Source: UBA1672 sp033851915
Lineage (GTDB): Bacteria > Pseudomonadota > Alphaproteobacteria > Micavibrionales > Micavibrionaceae
Direction of reading: 5' to 3'
DNA length: 64,000 bases
Assembly: GCA_033851915.1 (NCBI GenBank)
Contig: JAWSVM010000001.1
Span: 248,001 to 312,000 of the forward strand
Shown here: positions 15,037 through 24,059 of the stretch, in pieces
How the letters are laid out: every line of letters starts with the position of its first letter
How positions within the stretch are numbered: the first letter of the stretch is position 1
Notes under the pieces: generated by a model
Told to the model about the DNA's origin: nothing
Seen by the model: only the letters and a program-made list of their open reading frames with translations
Databases searched by the model: none
Position numbers and translations under genes: made by a program

Positions 15037-15042
15037 ATATAG

Positions 15043-15894
15043 CTATTCCTCTTTATTTACAGGTAAAGGATTAATGTAGAATTCATCCATATCAGGCATT
15101 TTGCACCCACTCAATTTAAAAACACCCTTTGTCTCTTTAAATTCAACAAGAGGTGACATCAAATTCTGCGTTCCAAAATTATATGGAATAGAGATATTAA
15201 CAATATCCCTTTTTTGATCTTTAAAATTATATTGTTTGGCCTGCAAGTATGCCAAATTCATACAATGCCCACACCTCGCGCTAGGATCAAACATCTGAAC
15301 ATTATTATTCCAATTTTTTATTTTATACTCATAAGCATTGCAGGTCTGAACAATGTTCTCCATCTTTGCCTTATATTCATCCTCCGGAATAGCGGCACGC
15401 TCCTTGTAATAAGCAGGAGATATAATGAAATCTTTTTCCGGTATAAACTCAATATCCGACCAATGGAGATTGGCCACCAATGTATTTAGGAAAGATAAAA
15501 CATTATATTTAAACCCCCAAGGATCAAAATCAGATGACTTAAACCAAATATCAGCCCTCACCAAGGAATTTTCATAGAAAACCGTAGAAAAATCATGGAT
15601 ACCTCCAACATGTAATGCACCCATTCCACAACTGACTTTAAAATTACGCACCAAAACATACTCAGGCAATTTTCCTTTGATTTGTTCCATAACCCTTACA
15701 ATAGCAACTTTATTATCGTCTTTAACTGTAAAGCCAAGAACTCTGCCATAAAATATAAATGGAATCTCCCCTAAATTCCTCTGCCTAACGCCATCATCAG
15801 GATGTATATTACGCGCAATGCAATACGGGCTTGCCCATGATTGAGTTGAGGAAAAGCAGGCGGTAAGAATTAAAGCAACTAGAATTCGGTTCAT
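15043..15894 (-). CDS. Secreted protein, possibly NTR/TIMP-like
   Basis: 283 residues with a signal peptide (MNRILVALILTACFSSTQSW, cleavage near ASP). After it comes a beta-rich stretch IPFIFYGRVLGF, an AIVRVMEQIKGKLP strand and a FKVSCGMGALHVGG turn, in the style of netrin/TIMP-like modules of secreted proteins. A later CGHCMNLAYL motif gives two close cysteines. The function is unknown. It sits six bases upstream of glmS and after a 71-base gap from glmU, so it interrupts the usual glmU-glmS pair. The protein is more A/T-coded than its neighbours and may be a later insertion. Confidence 0.65.
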   Translation of the reverse strand: MNRILVALILTACFSSTQSWASPYCIARNIHPDDGVRQRNLGEIPFIFYGRVLGFTVKDDNKVAIVRVMEQIKGKLPEYVLVRNFKVSCGMGALHVGGIHDFSTVFYENSLVRADIWFKSSDFDPWGFKYNVLSFLNTLVANLHWSDIEFIPEKDFIISPAYYKERAAIPEDEYKAKMENIVQTCNAYEYKIKNWNNNVQMFDPSARCGHCMNLAYLQAKQYNFKDQKRDIVNISIPYNFGTQNLMSPLVEFKETKGVFKLSGCKMPDMDEFYINPLPVNKEE

Positions 15895-15965
15895 ACGCCT
15901 ATCATAATCACTAAATCACAATGTTCAAATCACGAAATTTTACGAATTGTTTCAAAGAGATCAGC

Positions 15966-17342
15966 TTACTTTTCTGACTTTTTATTTTGCTGCGCCGCTT
16001 GCACTTTTTCTTTGCGCTTGCGATACAATGCAGCCCAGCCGGAGCGTACCTCGGCCTTGCTGCGCTCTACTGATAGGGCGTCCGCAGGAACATCAGTGGT
16101 GATCGTCGAGCCGGCTGCGATAAATGCGCCGTCATCCAAGGTCAACGGCGCAACCAGATTAACATTACTGCCAACCATAACGCCTTTGCCAATCACCGTT
16201 TGGTATTTATCAAAACCATCGTAATTCACAGTAATCGCGCCGCAACTGAAATTCACATCCTCACCCATCGTACAATCGCCGACATAGCCGAGATGGGATA
16301 TTTTACTGCGATCGCCAATGCTGGATTTCTTGATTTCAACAAAATTGCCTATACGCACCTCTTCCCCAATATCAGAGCCGGGGCGCAAACGCGCGAAAGG
16401 GCCGATAATAGAATTTTTGCTAATCTTCGCGCCCTCAAAATGGCAAAACGCCTTAACATGGACATTTGCGCCAATTTCAACATCTGCGCCAAAATAAACA
16501 TTCGGTTCAAGTATAACGCCTGAAGCAATCTTCGTATCATGGTGCAGATAAACACTTGATGGATCTTGCATCACAACACCCGCCATCATGAAATTCTCAC
16601 ACATTTTATGTTGCGCAGTTTGTTCAAGGTTACTGAGATCAATACGAGTATTACAGCCCACAACCTCCGCCGCATTAATAGAAATCGACACGCGGGTTTT
16701 AACGCCATCACGCGCCGCAATTTCGGGCAGATCAGTGATATAATATTCACCTTGCGCATTGCTGTTTCCCAGAGCTTCAAGCCAGCCAACGGTGCGGCCT
16801 GCATCCAGACAAAATGCGCCTGTGTTAACAATATTCACGCGTTTTTCTTCAAGCGTTGCGTCTTTCTCTTCACGGATCGCTTTTAGGGTCTCATCATCAT
16901 TCAAAAGCAAACGACCATAGCCAGCCGGATTATCAAGGCGCACACCAAGAACGGAAATGCCAGTCACATCATCTTGGTGACGTGACGCAATCAGACCCTG
17001 CATCGTTGCAACAGAGATTAACGGCGTATCGCCCAGTAAGACGAGAATATCGCCTTCAAAGCCTTGTAATGCACTCATCCCTGTTTTTAACGCGCTGCCT
17101 GTTCCATCTTGCGTTTGCTGCACCACCGTTTCGTGCGGCTTCACCGCTGCAACCAAATCCTGCATGCCTTTGCCAACAACAACAACAATACGTTCCGGTG
17201 AAAGCTGATCCACAGAAGATAGCAACCAATTAATCATCGGCAAGCCCAAAAGCTCATGCATCACTTTTGGCTTCTTAGAGTTCATACGCGTACCCTTACC
17301 AGCGGCAAGGATCACAACAGCGAGAGGTTTATTCTTGGTCAT
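15966..17342 (-). CDS. glmU: Bifunctional GlcNAc-1-P uridyltransferase / GlcN-1-P acetyltransferase
   Basis: 458 residues, typical length. The N-terminal nucleotidyltransferase has VVILAAGKGTRMNSKKPKVM with the signature GxGTxMxxxxPK, plus QQTQDGTGSA. The C-terminal left-handed beta helix has many hexapeptide repeats and the acetyltransferase stretch with RLRPGSDIGE, HLGYVGD and NYDGFDKYQT. It makes UDP-GlcNAc from GlcN-1-P, acetyl-CoA and UTP, using GlcN-6-P from GlmS after GlmM. The lysine-rich C-terminus (KKRKEK-like) is common in alphaproteobacteria. Confidence 0.98.
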   Translation of the reverse strand: MTKNKPLAVVILAAGKGTRMNSKKPKVMHELLGLPMINWLLSSVDQLSPERIVVVVGKGMQDLVAAVKPHETVVQQTQDGTGSALKTGMSALQGFEGDILVLLGDTPLISVATMQGLIASRHQDDVTGISVLGVRLDNPAGYGRLLLNDDETLKAIREEKDATLEEKRVNIVNTGAFCLDAGRTVGWLEALGNSNAQGEYYITDLPEIAARDGVKTRVSISINAAEVVGCNTRIDLSNLEQTAQHKMCENFMMAGVVMQDPSSVYLHHDTKIASGVILEPNVYFGADVEIGANVHVKAFCHFEGAKISKNSIIGPFARLRPGSDIGEEVRIGNFVEIKKSSIGDRSKISHLGYVGDCTMGEDVNFSCGAITVNYDGFDKYQTVIGKGVMVGSNVNLVAPLTLDDGAFIAAGSTITTDVPADALSVERSKAEVRSGWAALYRKRKEKVQAAQQNKKSEK

Positions 17343-17405
17343 CGATTATCTCTATTTCAAATTTTAACGCGCAATATCTATCAAACGTACAAGGAATTTG
17401 CAAAT

Positions 17406-18317
17406 TTAGTCTTTCGTCGTCAGGATCGTATCGCCGCTTTCATAACGTGTCATGTGCATAAATAACGTGCCATACGCGGTTTTAACCCGCACCCGCACCG
17501 GCACGGCAACGGCATTTTTTGTAACTTGCGCCAGCCAAACTGTGGGCATCATGCCGCGCTCTCGCCCTTGTTCCTGAATGGAAAGCCAGCCGCGCGGCTT
17601 TTTATGCCATGCGCCCGCAACGGGTTTCACTTCCACCGTACATTCGGCGGCTAGACCACTATAAGCATTATATCTTGTCTTCTTTAACATCACAAAACGC
17701 GAATGCTTGAAAACCAATGTATATCGGCGTTTCCCGTCAAAGACATCCTGCGACCCTTCACAATTTCCGCCATCAGCGACATGCTCCATAACCAATATTG
17801 TTGCACTCAGTGCATCTGTTGTGCCTTTGGTTAGGGCCTTATCAGGCACCTGCGTTCTTGGTTTCTTATGCTTATATAACGTCACGATATCTTGAAAGCC
17901 ACCAGTCTTCGTGTAGTTATAAGACTTCACCTCTTTTTCATCCCGCCACATCGCAATCGATTCATGCAACTTCGGTATACGGCGACCATCACTCAACGCC
18001 CAACCCTTTGACTCGAAAGTTCCCTGCCATGGTGCAAACGTACCCAACAAGCCGCGTGTTTCCGCCTTAAAGAACATAGAATAATGCCCTTTTTCACGGT
18101 AATCCAGCGTCATATTCGCCTGCACCGCATGAATACCGCCGGCATACACATCAAAATTCATACGTTGAAAATCAAAATCACGAGAAGGAGAGACAGCAGG
18201 TTCAATCGCCGCCATAGAGAAAGCGACAGCGGCCATTTGTTCATCTGCAGCTTGCACGGGTGCGAAAGCCCCGAATGCAAGAATGCAACAACTAGTGGTA
18301 AAGACCAAGCGTTTCAT
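17406..18317 (-). CDS. DUF3108-family periplasmic protein
   Basis: 303 residues from the ATG at 18317, which follows GGGAGGGCAGCTCT; an upstream start at 18398 lies inside the FemAB gene. A signal peptide ends near APVQA. The body matches the DUF3108 pattern: FDVYAGGIHAVQANMTLDY, ETRGLLGTFAPWQGTFESKG, and a late DALSATILVMEHV. Family members are predicted envelope proteins of unknown function. It overlaps the FemAB-like gene by 26 bases, so the two are translated from one transcript. Confidence 0.8.
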   Translation of the reverse strand: MKRLVFTTSCCILAFGAFAPVQAADEQMAAVAFSMAAIEPAVSPSRDFDFQRMNFDVYAGGIHAVQANMTLDYREKGHYSMFFKAETRGLLGTFAPWQGTFESKGWALSDGRRIPKLHESIAMWRDEKEVKSYNYTKTGGFQDIVTLYKHKKPRTQVPDKALTKGTTDALSATILVMEHVADGGNCEGSQDVFDGKRRYTLVFKHSRFVMLKKTRYNAYSGLAAECTVEVKPVAGAWHKKPRGWLSIQEQGRERGMMPTVWLAQVTKNAVAVPVRVRVKTAYGTLFMHMTRYESGDTILTTKD

Positions 18318-19305
18318 AGAGCTGCCCTCCCAGACCCTCTTTGAACGTTTTGACACCTTTTGCGCTTTCATCATTGACGCCGCCCAAATCGAAATCATTG
18401 ATATTCCTTTCCTTCAACTGCTCCATCGCAGTCCATAACAGCAAGTGATGCGCGCATTTCTGACGCCCTACCTCTGAGGTATATCCTATTTGGTAGGTTG
18501 CACTTGCCCCATGATTAAAAATTAATATAGCGGCTATTGGCTCGCCCTCCAACAGCGCAGCACCAATCAACATGTTTTGCCCACGGGAGAATTGATACGC
18601 CAGCGCCGCAATAGAACGAGGCGCAGGCCCGTCATATTTGCGCAGCGCTTTATCTTCGGTGTATTTCTGAATAAGCCACGGAAAATGTTCGCCTTTATCA
18701 CTCCAGACAACATCCAGACCATGTTTTTCAGACTTATTGAGCTTATTACGCCATTTAGGTTTTAGTTTTTTGCGCAAAACATCCAAATTTTTAGATATAT
18801 CCACCCAAATAGTCTGATAACCGTGTTTTGATGCGCATTTATAGCTATATTTCTGCAATATATCTTTTGCGGCATCGTTATTCTCCATTTCGGGCAGAAA
18901 ACGAATGCGCCGCCCTAAACGTTTGGGGAACTCTTTCGAAAAAACGGAAAGGAATAATTCAAAATCATCAACACTGCCATAGCCATCAAACCACAGCGGC
19001 CCTCGATCCAGCAAAACACCATGCACTGCATTTTTGAAGAGGCCAGCCTCCAGTACCTGCACCAATCCTGCCTCTGCGCCATTTATTCTAATCACGCCGC
19101 GCCGCGCTTTTTGATGATTAAGATGTGCCATCGTATGCGCGTAATCCAATGACTGCAGCAAATTGGAACGCTTGACCGTGCAGAAGTGCGCATTCCACTC
19201 AGATGCAGAGAGCACATCCCATTCAATTTCGCATATATCATGTTTTTTTATAGGGTTTTGTACCATCGTGACTTGATTTTGAACGCTCTTCATGGTGAAT
19301 TGCAA
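18292..19305 (-). CDS. FemAB-like GNAT acyltransferase
   Basis: 337 residues. Two GNAT-like halves as in FemAB/FemX: the first with LLQSLDYAHTMAHL and GPLWFDGYG, the second with LKPKWRNKLNKSEKHGLDVV, AALLEGEPIAAILIF and NDFDLGGVN...KTFKEGLGG at the end. FemX-type enzymes move amino acids from aminoacyl-tRNA to peptidoglycan precursors; many proteobacterial members have unknown acceptors. A start at 19293 is also possible. It is divergent from dapD, 38 bases apart, and followed by the DUF3108 gene. Confidence 0.85.
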   Translation of the reverse strand: MQFTMKSVQNQVTMVQNPIKKHDICEIEWDVLSASEWNAHFCTVKRSNLLQSLDYAHTMAHLNHQKARRGVIRINGAEAGLVQVLEAGLFKNAVHGVLLDRGPLWFDGYGSVDDFELFLSVFSKEFPKRLGRRIRFLPEMENNDAAKDILQKYSYKCASKHGYQTIWVDISKNLDVLRKKLKPKWRNKLNKSEKHGLDVVWSDKGEHFPWLIQKYTEDKALRKYDGPAPRSIAALAYQFSRGQNMLIGAALLEGEPIAAILIFNHGASATYQIGYTSEVGRQKCAHHLLLWTAMEQLKERNINDFDLGGVNDESAKGVKTFKEGLGGQLYETLGLYH

Positions 19306-19343
19306 TGAGTTTATTCATTTATACAAAGATAAGATGAGGCATT

Positions 19344-20195
19344 ATGGCTGAGAATTACGCAGATCTACAAGCAACCATTGAAAAATCATGGGACAATAAA
19401 GATTCAATAAGCACCGACACACAGGGCGAACAACGCGACGCAGTGAACGAGGCTTTATCCTTGCTTGATAGTGGAACACTGCGCGTTGCCAGCCCTTCTG
19501 ATGATGGCTGGGTTGTGCATCAATGGCTGAAGAAAGCTGTGCTTCTGTCTTTCCGTTTAAATGAAAATCGTGTTATTTCAGGCGGCCCCGGTAATGCAAG
19601 CTGGTATGATAAAGTTGACAATAAATTTGTTGGCTGGGATGAAAAGAGATTTAAAGAAGCTGGCTTTCGCGCCGTTCCTGATTCCATCGTCCGCCACTCT
19701 GCCTATGTTGCACCGAACGCTGTTTTGATGCCGTGTTTCCTTAATATCGGCGCACATGTTGGCGCGGGCACCATGATTGACACATGGTCAACGGTTGGCT
19801 CTTGTGCACAAATTGGCGCAAACTGCCATATCTCTGGCGGTGTTGGTATTGGCGGCGTATTAGAGCCCCTGCAAGCCGAACCTGTTATTATCGAGGACAA
19901 CGTCTTTATCGGCGCACGTTCGGAAGTTGCCGAAGGTGTTATCGTTGAAAAAGGTGCCGTCATATCCATGGGTGTATTCCTTGGCGCGTCCACCAAAATT
20001 ATTGACCGCAGCACAGGTGAAATTTTCCAAAGCCGCGTCCCGTCCTATTCCGTTGTGATACCGGGCACTTTGCCCTCCGATAAAACCATGCCGAACGGTA
20101 TGCCTGCACCAAGTTTAGCCTGCGCGGTTATCGTTAAACGCGTTGATGAGCGAACCCGCAGCAAAACAGGCGTTAACGAACTATTACGCGATTAA
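19344..20195 (+). CDS. dapD: Tetrahydrodipicolinate N-succinyltransferase
   Basis: 283 residues, typical. The C-terminal left-handed beta helix has repeated hexapeptides (NAVLMPCFLNIGAHVGAG, IGANCHISGGVGIGG, IIEDNVFIGARSEVAEG). The substrate-site block MIDTWSTVGSCAQIG is present. It catalyses succinyl-CoA + tetrahydrodipicolinate to N-succinyl-2-amino-6-ketopimelate in lysine and meso-diaminopimelate synthesis. dapE follows after one intervening gene, so the succinylase branch is clustered here. Confidence 0.97.
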   Translation: MAENYADLQATIEKSWDNKDSISTDTQGEQRDAVNEALSLLDSGTLRVASPSDDGWVVHQWLKKAVLLSFRLNENRVISGGPGNASWYDKVDNKFVGWDEKRFKEAGFRAVPDSIVRHSAYVAPNAVLMPCFLNIGAHVGAGTMIDTWSTVGSCAQIGANCHISGGVGIGGVLEPLQAEPVIIEDNVFIGARSEVAEGVIVEKGAVISMGVFLGASTKIIDRSTGEIFQSRVPSYSVVIPGTLPSDKTMPNGMPAPSLACAVIVKRVDERTRSKTGVNELLRD

Positions 20196-20306
20196 ATGTG
20201 TCTAGACACCGGCGCAATCAAGCGTTTACATATTTTTTTGCACTTTTGCGCCTGATAGCTTATAACATCACCATGTTAACGGTGATTCACGTGGTGTGAG
20301 ATAATA

Positions 20307-21299
20307 ATGAATAGTCCAAATTTACCAGATGCTTTTAAAAGCAATACAGGTGCCCACTCTTTTAAGGGGGCAACCTCTTTTGGCGCGCATCTGCAACACA
20401 CCGGATTATACGGAAACGAAAACGATGTTACCGAGAATTTTGATAGCCTTATAAATGAAACCAGAGATTGGCTGCAAAATAAAGGCTTCAAGCAAGCCGA
20501 AGCCCTGATGGATTTGATGCTTGAGTGCAATGACGGCAAAACACGACAAGATGGTACAACACCAAGCCCTCTGCACGAAATGACACAAGCCATATGGTTT
20601 ATCAGCTGTATAGAAGATGATTTACATGTTGAAGATATAGAAGGCGTCCTCAGTGTTATATTCACACATGATTTAGGCGAAGATTTTGACATTAGGCCAG
20701 ACGCGCTGGAACAATATCTTGTTGATAACGGCATTCCTCGCAGCGAAAAAACTGAACGACTAAAAATATCCTTCGATGCCATTTCAAAACGCTATGGTAA
20801 AAACGGAGAAGATCGCCATAAAAACGAGTATAGATACTCCTGCACCGTCAGAAGTGACCGTGATGCCTCCGTTGCCAAAATGTTCGATCGGGCACATAAT
20901 GTGATGACACTGGTTGGCGTTAAAGATAAATCAAAAATGGCAGATTACACGGCCAAAACGCTACAATTACAGCATGATAATGTCAGAAGCGCCAGTGCCC
21001 AATTTCCTGATCAGAAACGTATGTACAGGACACTGCAACAACTCATCAGACAAGAAATTCAAACCTGTTATTACTACATAGCTGATACGGGTAAAAAAAT
21101 TACAGATAATGACGATCTGGAACTCTCTATGCCTAAAAAAGGATTTAAAGATATTCCCCTTGGCCTGCACCCCCTTATTGTTTCCGCCGAGCGCATACGC
21201 CACACCTATCCGGAAACACATTTCGGGAAAGATCAAGACGAAGATATAACCTACGATAATAATCATTCTCCTGATGACAATGACATTCAGGTAACATAA
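20307..21299 (+). CDS. Orphan RSH-type HD hydrolase-like protein
   Basis: 330 residues. It has the metal-binding signature of RelA/SpoT-type (p)ppGpp hydrolases: H90 (PLHEMTQAI), H121-D122 with E125-D126 (FTHDLGED, the HDxxED motif), and D194 in FDRAHNVMTL (the DRxHN motif of RSH enzymes). No synthetase, TGS or ACT domain follows. The N-terminal 60 and the acidic C-terminal 50 residues are unrecognised. By motif it is a candidate small alarmone hydrolase or an HD phosphohydrolase of another nucleotide. It sits between dapD and dapE, eleven bases before dapE, so it is probably co-transcribed with it. Confidence 0.65.
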   Translation: MNSPNLPDAFKSNTGAHSFKGATSFGAHLQHTGLYGNENDVTENFDSLINETRDWLQNKGFKQAEALMDLMLECNDGKTRQDGTTPSPLHEMTQAIWFISCIEDDLHVEDIEGVLSVIFTHDLGEDFDIRPDALEQYLVDNGIPRSEKTERLKISFDAISKRYGKNGEDRHKNEYRYSCTVRSDRDASVAKMFDRAHNVMTLVGVKDKSKMADYTAKTLQLQHDNVRSASAQFPDQKRMYRTLQQLIRQEIQTCYYYIADTGKKITDNDDLELSMPKKGFKDIPLGLHPLIVSAERIRHTYPETHFGKDQDEDITYDNNHSPDDNDIQVT

Positions 21300-21310
21300 A
21301 CTTCGTTCCC

Positions 21311-22444
21311 ATGGATGTTATCGAACTTACACAAAAATTAATCGCTTGCCCGTCTATCACACCGAAAGACGAGGGTGCGCTGGTCTATCTGGCGGAGCAG
21401 CTTGAAACACTGGGCTTCACCTGTCATCGCCTTGATTTTGGCGAGGGCGACGAACATGTCCCCAATTTGTTTGCACGGCTAGGCACAGGCGCGCCGCATA
21501 TTTGTTATGCAGGCCACACCGATGTTGTGCCGACAGGCCCCGCCGATGCGTGGACATATGGCCCGTTTAACCCGCATATCGAAGACGGCGTTTTATACGG
21601 ACGCGGCGCGAGTGATATGAAGGGTTCTGTTGCAGCATTTACGGCGGCGGTGGCTGAATATCTTAAGAATAATACACCCACAGGATCAATCAGCCTGCTA
21701 ATCACAGGAGATGAAGAAGGCCCCGCCCTGAACGGCACAATCAAAGTTTTGGAATGGATGAAAGAAAACGATCACATTCCTGATGTCGCTTTAATAGGCG
21801 AGCCAACAAACCCTAATCACTTGGGGCAAGAAATTAAAATCGGCCGCAGAGGATCGCTAACGGGGCAGCTTACCATTTCAGGCAAGCAAGGCCATGTCGC
21901 CTATCAACATCTGGCAGATAACCCTCTGCCGAAGCTGGTTAAGATATTGGACGCGCTGTCTGATACCGTGCTGGATGAAGGCTCTGAGTTTTTTCCATCC
22001 ACAAATTTAGAGATCACAACGATTGATGTCGGCAACACCGCCGATAACGTCATCGCCAATAGCGGCTCCGCCAAATTTAATATCCGCTTTAACGATCATT
22101 GGAACAGTGAAACGCTTTCGACGAAACTGCACGAGATTATTAAGTCCTGCGGTTTTGACTATGATCTTAAGTTCACCTGCGGCGCGGAGAGTTTCCTCAC
22201 CAAGCCGGGTGATTGGTCGGATATCGTGCGCGAAGCCGTGAAGAACGTCACAGGAAACACACCAGAATTCACCACCAATGGCGGCACATCAGATGCACGC
22301 TTTGTTGTACAATACTGCCCTGTTGTTGAATTTGGCGGCATTAACGCAACCATCCACCAGATTGATGAAAACGCCTCTGTGCAAGACCTCAAAGATTTGA
22401 GCGCAATATTCACGCAGATGTTAGAGCTTTACTTTAAAGAATAA
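21311..22444 (+). CDS. dapE: Succinyl-diaminopimelate desuccinylase
   Basis: 377 residues, full length. M20 metallopeptidase with the metal sites AGHTDVVPTG, GRGASDMKGS and TGDEEGPA, and the later TNGGTSDARF. The start MDVIELTQKLIACPSITP is typical. It removes succinate from N-succinyl-LL-diaminopimelate to give LL-DAP, three steps after DapD. Its last 16 bases overlap the end of truA on the other strand. Confidence 0.97.
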   Translation: MDVIELTQKLIACPSITPKDEGALVYLAEQLETLGFTCHRLDFGEGDEHVPNLFARLGTGAPHICYAGHTDVVPTGPADAWTYGPFNPHIEDGVLYGRGASDMKGSVAAFTAAVAEYLKNNTPTGSISLLITGDEEGPALNGTIKVLEWMKENDHIPDVALIGEPTNPNHLGQEIKIGRRGSLTGQLTISGKQGHVAYQHLADNPLPKLVKILDALSDTVLDEGSEFFPSTNLEITTIDVGNTADNVIANSGSAKFNIRFNDHWNSETLSTKLHEIIKSCGFDYDLKFTCGAESFLTKPGDWSDIVREAVKNVTGNTPEFTTNGGTSDARFVVQYCPVVEFGGINATIHQIDENASVQDLKDLSAIFTQMLELYFKE

Positions 22445-23202
22445 TCCACCCGCATTAAATACAGCCCGTCCGCAGGGGCAGTTGGCCCGCCTTTGGTACG
22501 GTCTTTAGCTTCTAATGCGATTTTAACATCTTCGGGCTGCCATTTTCCAAGACCCACAAGAGATAACGTGCCCACCATATTGCGCACTTGATGATGCAGA
22601 AATGATTTACCTTCCGTCTCGATAATAATTTCGCGACCACCGCACCCGTCATAATCACGCACCTCAACATCCAGACGATCCAGCGTTTTCATCGGTGAGT
22701 TTGCCTGACATTCCGAATCCCGAAATGTTGTGAAATCATGATGGCCTAGCAAATGCTTCGCGCCCGCGCGCATCGCTTCCACATCCAGAGGCCTGCCTAC
22801 ATGCCAAACCAAGTCACGATCCACCGCCAAAAATGCCTGACGATTAACAATGCGATAGCGATAAAGCTTATTCAGCGCGTCATGACGTGCATGGAATGCA
22901 TCATCAACAATTTCAACATTAATAATGCTGATCGGTTGTGGGCGCAGATGCGCATTGATCGCTTTGGTAATTGCAAATTCATTCATCGGCTTTGTGAATT
23001 CACCCAGATCAACATGCGCCACTTGCCCGCGCGCATGTACGCCCGCATCGGTGCGCCCCGCCGTTTGCACCAGAACCTTTTGACCGGAAAACCCTTCTAT
23101 GGCTTCTTCTATGGCTTGCTGGATCGAGGGAACATGGTGTTGCTTTTGCCAACCCGAATAATCCCGCCCTACATATTCAATAGTTAATTTGTATCTGGTC
23201 AT
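22429..23202 (-). CDS. truA: tRNA pseudouridine(38-40) synthase
   Basis: 257 residues. The catalytic Asp lies in AGRTDAGVHARGQVAH; other conserved blocks are YVGRDYSGWQ, HDFTTFRDSECQANSP and FLHHQVRNMVG. It makes pseudouridine in the anticodon arm of tRNAs. It is the last gene of the def-fmt-EamA-truA run; its start overlaps the stop of the EamA gene by four bases. Confidence 0.97.
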   Translation of the reverse strand: MTRYKLTIEYVGRDYSGWQKQHHVPSIQQAIEEAIEGFSGQKVLVQTAGRTDAGVHARGQVAHVDLGEFTKPMNEFAITKAINAHLRPQPISIINVEIVDDAFHARHDALNKLYRYRIVNRQAFLAVDRDLVWHVGRPLDVEAMRAGAKHLLGHHDFTTFRDSECQANSPMKTLDRLDVEVRDYDGCGGREIIIETEGKSFLHHQVRNMVGTLSLVGLGKWQPEDVKIALEAKDRTKGGPTAPADGLYLMRVDYSLK

Positions 23203-24059
23203 TTATTCATCAAACGTTTCAAATGGTGAATATTCACAATAACACATCCCGCGACAATGAATGCCCCACCTATTGCAACCCCCGCACGTGCAGGCACAAA
23301 GCCAAAGGCAATAAAATAGCAAGTTGATACTAATGGAACAAAATACGACAAAGAGGAAAGCAACATTTTATCGCCCTGCCGCACACCATAGTCCCACAAT
23401 ACGTAACTCAAATGAGATACACCCAGAATAATCACAACAACCCAGACTGATAATGGCAGCGCCCAAACCGTATCCTCTATCAACAAATGAGCACACCAAC
23501 ATATGAGAGAGGATATAAATAATACAGGCACAAGAACTGCCACAGAGTAATCTTTTCCATCAATAATAGATGAATAAAACGCCCAAACCACCGCCGCAAA
23601 GATAGCAAGGGCATGCCCAACTGTTAAATTTTCAAAGACCTGTCCATCGGCAGGCATAAAAATAAAATATCCCCCTAAGGCCCCACAACACAAGCCAATT
23701 AGCTCATGCGCTTTAAACGGTTCCCTTTTTAGAATTTTAGAAAACAGAACCAGCAAAAGAGGCCAAAGATAATTCAGCATATTAACCTCAAAAGGAGGAG
23801 CGGATTTAAACGCCACACTTATGCACGCCGTATATAACCCGATACCGGAAATAATAATCACGTAAAGAGATACAGGCTGCCTCAACGCCTCACGAAAAAC
23901 ACAGCCACGCATCTTCATGCATATACCCAGTAAAATCGTACTTAACATCAACACAATAGCCGATAACTGCAACCCCGGCATTGCGCCACTCAGCGTAATT
24001 AAAACAGTGATCGTTGAGAATATCAGCAGTGCAAAAATACCGCTTAATGTCGGGTTCAT
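23199..24059 (-). CDS. EamA-family (DMT) inner-membrane transporter
   Basis: 286 residues with about ten hydrophobic segments and two EamA repeats. The second starts near GHALAIFAAVVWAFYSSIID; typical blocks are YLWPLLLVLFSKIL and SYFVPLVSTCYF. Drug/metabolite transporters of this family export amino acids or other small molecules; the substrate is not predictable. It is inserted between fmt and truA with overlaps of one and four bases, so it is tightly coupled to them, though those two genes are normally neighbours. Confidence 0.88.
   Translation of the reverse strand: MNPTLSGIFALLIFSTITVLITLSGAMPGLQLSAIVLMLSTILLGICMKMRGCVFREALRQPVSLYVIIISGIGLYTACISVAFKSAPPFEVNMLNYLWPLLLVLFSKILKREPFKAHELIGLCCGALGGYFIFMPADGQVFENLTVGHALAIFAAVVWAFYSSIIDGKDYSVAVLVPVLFISSLICWCAHLLIEDTVWALPLSVWVVVIILGVSHLSYVLWDYGVRQGDKMLLSSLSYFVPLVSTCYFIAFGFVPARAGVAIGGAFIVAGCVIVNIHHLKRLMNK

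Noticed and set aside
15037..15042. glmS ribozyme upstream of glmS
   Set aside because: Only six bases separate glmS from the gene before it, so no ribozyme can be present there.
20209..20272. Palindrome TGTCTAGACA and U-rich stretch after dapD as a terminator
   Set aside because: The palindrome is short and not followed directly by a T run; the later T run lacks a matching stem.
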